Source of the DNA: Rhodamnia argentea
Taxonomy: Eukaryota > Streptophyta > Magnoliopsida > Myrtales > Myrtaceae
Length of the DNA: 64,000 nt
NCBI RefSeq assembly: GCF_020921035.1
Contig: NC_063156.1
Location: forward strand, 11,544,501 to 11,608,500
Reading direction: 5' to 3'
The notes below the pieces were generated by a model, which was given only the letters and a program-made list of their open reading frames with translations, did not search any database and had not been told where the DNA came from. The position numbers were made by a program, and so were the translations under genes. Shown piece by piece: positions 59,413 to 64,000 of this stretch. How positions within the stretch are numbered: the stretch's first letter is position 1; each line of letters begins with the position of its first letter.

Positions 59413-61506
59413 ATTCGAGGTCATGGAAGTAGTTTCTCTTTATTGTTCTAATTTAGATTTATGTGATATGATGGGATTCTTCAGTGAGAACAGAAGTAGG
59501 CTGATTGGGATTTGGGATTTTGCGAGATCGCAAAAGTGCGAGGCTTGAATTGATCAGTATAATTCGTGTAGCGACAATTTCCTCGTTTTCGTCAATTAAT
59601 GTCTCTCTTTTGAGAATGTCATGTGTGACGATGAATCTGTGAAAATGTTCATGTTAATTCGGGGCTTTTGTGTAGTGACTTTGTACGCGGCCGTATGTGT
59701 TGTGTCCAATAGCTATAGTTTGAATCTGCTTGAACTGAATGTCCTAGTATTAATTATGACATTTGGGAATTTTCTGGATTATGATTGGAGGTGTAGTACT
59801 GAATTAAATGACTTGGTATGTGACTACTGACTAGTGTTCCTTGTCGACTCTCTCCTTGCTTCAATGCTTTTCTTGTTCCGTCCCTGCGACTGTTTTACTA
59901 ATTTTCGTGTTTATGTCAGCATATCTTTATCTTTTGGTGCGAATGCCTATTCGACTTTGCCAGTTAAAGAGCTCCTTTGTCATTGCCACAGGGGAATATT
60001 GGCCTACTGCCGGTATCATCAGTTTATTGAGTTTCTATTCCGAATGTGGTTATAGTGCTCTGTTTGCTCATTCTAATTAGTTTCTTGGACTGCACTGAAG
60101 GTAAAATTACATGCGTGTTTGATGTTGTGAGATAGGAGGTGAGAGAGTTCTTTTTCTTGGTTGATCTGTTAATTACTTGAAGATGTTGAACTTCATCAAC
60201 ATAAACATTGCAATTGTTTTTTTTCTCTTTTTAGTCAATGCCTAATTCCAATTACTTGACTTGCATGCTGTACTAGATGTCGGGATTCTTTGGCTTGTAT
60301 CTGAGCTCCTTCCCTTCTGCGACTTCTTTTCTGAGTGGATGTGGTGTTCTCTTTTTTGTGCCCATCGACCAGACTTTTCTCTTTCAATTCAAAAGAAGTT
60401 CTCTGATTCTTCTTGTGTTTTAACAGATAGTTGCATTATTAGGAGCATATAAACTAGATGTGAGTGGTTAATTTTGACTGAGTATCTTAGAGTTATAGAT
60501 TGCTTTGGTACTGCACTGAGAATGAGATTTATTTTGATTCAATAATGACGAGGACTTAATATGAAGTATTTGAAGTATAGAAAAGAGAACAGTGAGAATA
60601 ATTCTTTACTGTGCTCCTTTTTTCTGATTATCATAGTTATCTTCAGCTTTTCCTGTTGAGACTCCATGTGCATTTAGCATAAGTTCTGCTGGCTTTAGTT
60701 CAACACGCTGCAGGAATTATCAATGACAATAGTTAGCTAGCATATTAACCCTGGTTTGATTGAACCGCAGTGTATCATTAAGACTTAAGAGGTAGTTATC
60801 TAGCATATTAAGCCTGGTTCGATCAATCCGCACTGTATCATTAAGACTTAAGAAGCTTGGAGATCTATTTTAGTCAGTACTATTCCCAGTGCCGCTATCA
60901 TCAATGTACTGCTTTCAATACTGAATGAATTGCTATTTCAGGTTCATTGCTTTGTGGTGAATTCTTATCACCTGATGATTTTGGAGTTAGTGGCCCTTTC
61001 TTGGACTGCCTTGCAGGTGAAGTAGGAGTCTGTTCTTAGATCTTCTAAGTAGGAGAGACAAGATGGTTTTGTTTCTTAGGTTTTTTAACAAGTAACCTAC
61101 TAACAGACAGTGGGTTCAAAACGCCTAATGTGAGTGTTGACTAATCTGGGATTGCATTGATTATAAGCTACAATAAGAGGAGGGGGAACAATGTGGAACA
61201 AGAATCTCACCTTTTGAAGGGGATTTGTTTCCTTAGTTGATGATCTGATTATTTGTCGAATTAAAGTTAGCTAGAAATAGATGTTCAGTTACCTAATATG
61301 TAGTTCGAGTTACGTGGCTTACATGTTATATCGAATATTGGATATTATTTAGCTTTTGTTTGAACTCTTATCTCTTGAGGTCTCGTTTAAATCGAATGTG
61401 GGTTGGCTCCTTTTGTGGTACCCATTGATTAGAATTCATTCGTTGATATTCAAAAGGAGAAGATTAGTTCCCTCGTTAGTTTTTTTTCTTTGACAAAGAG
61501 CTACAT
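59413..61506. repeat. Tandem block 1 behind TMCO1
   Basis: First of two direct ~2.1 kb copies, starting 46 bases after the TMCO1 stop. Shared landmarks with block 2 include ATTCGAGGTCATGG, CGAGATCGCAAAAGTGCGAG, TTGCATTATTAGGAGCATAT and TTTGACAAAGAGCT in order. It contains an extra internal ~62 bp duplication around 60730-60850. No gene. Confidence 0.9.
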
Positions 61507-63492
61507 ATTCGAGGTCATGGCAGTAGTTTCTCTTGATTGTTGTAAGTTAGATTTATGTGATATGATGTGATTCCTCAGTCAGAATAGAAGGAGGCTGATT
61601 GGCATTCAGGATTGCGCGAGATCGCAAAAGTGCGAGCCTTGAATTGGAATTTAACATAATTCGTGTTGCAAAGATTTCCTCGTTTGTTGAATTGATGTTT
61701 AACTTTGGCGGATGTCAGGTGTGACAATGAATCTGTGAAGTAGTTAGATTAATTTGGGGCATCGTGAAAGCGTGATGCAGTCCTATGTGTTGTGCCGATA
61801 GCTATAGTTTAATGTGCTTGAAGTGAAAATCCTAGTATCATTTTTGAGATTTGGCAATTTCCTGGATGATGATTAGAGGTGTAGGACTGAATTAACTGAC
61901 TTGGTATGTGACTACTGACTAGTGTTTCTTGTCGATTCCCTTTTGGCTTCAATGCTTTTCTTGTTCTGTCCCTGCGACTGTTTTACTAATTTGCATGTTT
62001 ATGTCAGCATATCTTTATCTTCTGATGTGAATACCTATTCGACTTTGCCACGTGCCACTCTGGAATATTGGCCTACTGCCGGTATCATCAGTTAATTGAG
62101 TTTCTATCCTGAACGAAGTTATAGTGTTCTGATTGCTTGTTTGGAATTTCTTTCTTGGACTGCGGTGAAGATGAATTAGATGCGCGTTTGATCTTGTGAG
62201 ATAGGAGGTGAGAGAGTTCTGTTTCTGGGTAGATCTGTTGATTAATTGAAGAAGTTGAGCTTCATCAATATGCACATTCCCTTTGATTTTCTTCTCTCTT
62301 TGCCCAATGTCAGGTTCCAATTACTTGACTTGCATGCTGTACTACATGTTGGGATTCTTTGGCTTGCGTCTGAGCTCCTTCCCTTTAGCGACTTCATTTC
62401 TGATTGGATGTGGTGTTCTTGTTTTTCCTGCCCATTGACCAGACTTCTTTCTTTGAATTCAAAAGAACTTCTCTGATTCTTCTTTTGTCGTAACAGATAG
62501 TTGCATTATTAGGAGCATATAAACTAGATGTGAGTGGTTAATTTTGATAGATAGATTACTTTGCTACTGCATCAAGCGAGGTTTTACAATGTGATTTGTT
62601 TTGATTGAATAATGACGAGGACTCAATATGAAGTATTTGAAGTATAGAAAAGAGAACAGTGAGAATATTTCTTTACTGTGCTCCTTTACTGATTATCATT
62701 ACTTATCTGAAGTTTTTCCTGTTGAATGTGTGTGCATTTAGCCTAATCTATGCTGGCTTTAGTTCAAAACACCGCAGGAATTATCATTGACAATAGTTAT
62801 CTAGCATATTAGGCCTGGTTCGATTGGACAGAACTGCATCATTAAGACTTAAGAGGCTTGGGGATCTATTTTAGTCAGCAGTATTCCTAGTGCCAGTATC
62901 ATCAATGTATTGCTTTCATTGCTTTGTGGGAATACATATCACTTGATGAATTTGGAGTTAGTGGCCCTTTCTTGGACTTGCCTTGCAGTTGAAGTAGGAG
63001 TCTGTTCTTAGATCTTCTAAGTAGGAGAGACAAGATGGTTTTGTTTCTTGTTTCTTAATTTTTGTTTGGAGGAGTAACCTACTAACAGACACTGGTTCAA
63101 AACGCCTTTCGCCGATGTTGACAAATCCCAGGGTTGGATTGATTATAAGCTACAATAAGATGCAGGGGGAACTCCAATGTGGGACAAGAATCTCACCTTT
63201 TGAAGGGGGTTTTGTTTCTTAGTAGATGATCTGATTATTTGTCAAATAAAAGGTAGCTAGAAATTGACGTTCAGTTATCCAATATGTAGTTCCAGTTACG
63301 TTACCTGCATGTTATATTGAATATTGGATGTCTTCTAGCTTTCATCTGAACTCTTATTTAGTGAGGTCTCATTTTAAATCGAATGTGGGTTGGCTCCTTT
63401 GTGGGGTACCCATTGATTATAATTCATTCTTTGATATTCAAAAGGAGAAGAAGATTCGTTCCCTCGTTAGTCTTTTTTCTTTGACAAAGAGC
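61507..63492. repeat. Tandem block 2 behind TMCO1
   Basis: Second direct copy of the block, about 108 bp shorter because of scattered indels. Short frames at matching places in the two blocks (60261 and 62246, +) are both small and not conserved as proteins, so they are not called. Confidence 0.9.
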
Positions 63493-64000
63493 TCTGTTGC
63501 ACTTAACCGTACATTTCCGTTGGTTTTTTCCACCCTTTGGCCGGAGATTAGGATGTGATACTTATTTGTTCGAATAACGACTGAGGATTCGTTTGTTGCA
63601 TCAATGAAAGAACAGATTAGATCTCTGTTTTTGTTACTCCAATGACTGATTACTGCTGAGATAGGTTCAATGATAATCTCCTCTTGCTTCAGTTTAAAAA
63701 ACTGCAGTTAATCCATGACAATGGTTATCTCACTACCCTTTAAGGTGGGAGGCAAATCATGAGTCGAATGTTGACAGATTAAAAACAAAAAGTAAACTCG
63801 TGAAATTGTTTTTTCATTTTGGACGAGAAAGCGGTTTACTGATGAAATTTATGGCGTGCACGAAATTAGTCCAAACTCTAGCCGGGATTGCCACAAGAAG
63901 TTAATGAACTGAAATCTTGAATTGAGGAAAACACTAGAAGGGTTCTAGCAGCCGTATATCATGTGCTTCCTTCCATTCAGCAGCAAATCAAAGCATCACT
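63493..64000. other. Right-hand edge, no gene seen
   Basis: AT-rich sequence following the tandem blocks. A short stretch near 63690-63740 recalls the CTGCAG...ATGACAATGGTTATCT part of the blocks, hinting at a third, truncated copy. Nothing else was supported. Confidence 0.4.

Noticed and set aside
58874..59413. 179-codon frame overlapping TMCO1 in another phase, and a 179-codon frame on the opposite strand
   Set aside because: Shadows caused by extreme GC3 of TMCO1; compositionally skewed to Arg/Pro/Leu or Gly/Glu with no domain.

Overview
The window is eukaryotic nuclear DNA from a flowering plant, most likely a woody eudicot. Genes are split by GT-AG introns, promoters carry long CT/GA tracts, and the protein families are plant ones (PTI1-type kinase, MTP/CDF metal transporter, plant NST1-like protein, TMCO1). 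The intergenic DNA is packed with nested plant transposons. Some repeat types recall Myrtaceae, but the species cannot be fixed from the sequence alone. No tRNA, rRNA, CRISPR array or operon was seen.

Layout. 1-3170: a complete seven-exon PTI1-like kinase gene (+). 3171-7475: AT-rich intergenic DNA with two small PIF/Harbinger-type MITEs. 7530-21150: two side-by-side copies of an unidentified ~1 kb repeat. The first is split by a 10.6 kb Ty3/gypsy LTR retrotransposon (8111-18692) and a 741 bp hAT element; the second by a 325 bp solo LTR. 21151-29411: promoter and complete eight-exon NST1-like gene (+). 30474-33230: complete seven-exon MTP9/10-like manganese-type CDF transporter gene (-). 38051-41182: a second intact MTP gene (-). 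45366-47533: broken hAT transposase inside a larger TIR element. 48624-52775: a hAT element split by a 2.85 kb solo LTR. 53505-54560: decayed FKBP-type isomerase (ROF1/FKBP62-like) pseudogene. 58773-59366: intronless TMCO1 gene (+). 59413-63492: two head-to-tail copies of a ~2.1 kb non-coding block starting in the TMCO1 3' flank.

The main structural result is a tandem segmental duplication. The block running from the NST1-like 5' UTR through MTP and its upstream DNA (about 22.1-37.45 kb) is repeated at about 37.45-53.1 kb. The join can be read near 37,452. In the second copy the NST1-like gene is cut down to its 5' UTR and 46 coding bases, fused to its 3' flank, while the MTP gene stays intact. 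Because the two copies align, several transposon insertions in one have a visible empty site in the other (SINE at 34067, PIF/Harbinger element at 34299, nested TIR/hAT block at 44.67-48.19 kb), so these insertions postdate the duplication.

No wholly new biochemical system was found. The points most worth following are the paired intact MTP genes, the altered catalytic-loop residues of the PTI1-like kinase, a GC-AG intron in the NST1-like gene, and the duplicated block behind TMCO1.
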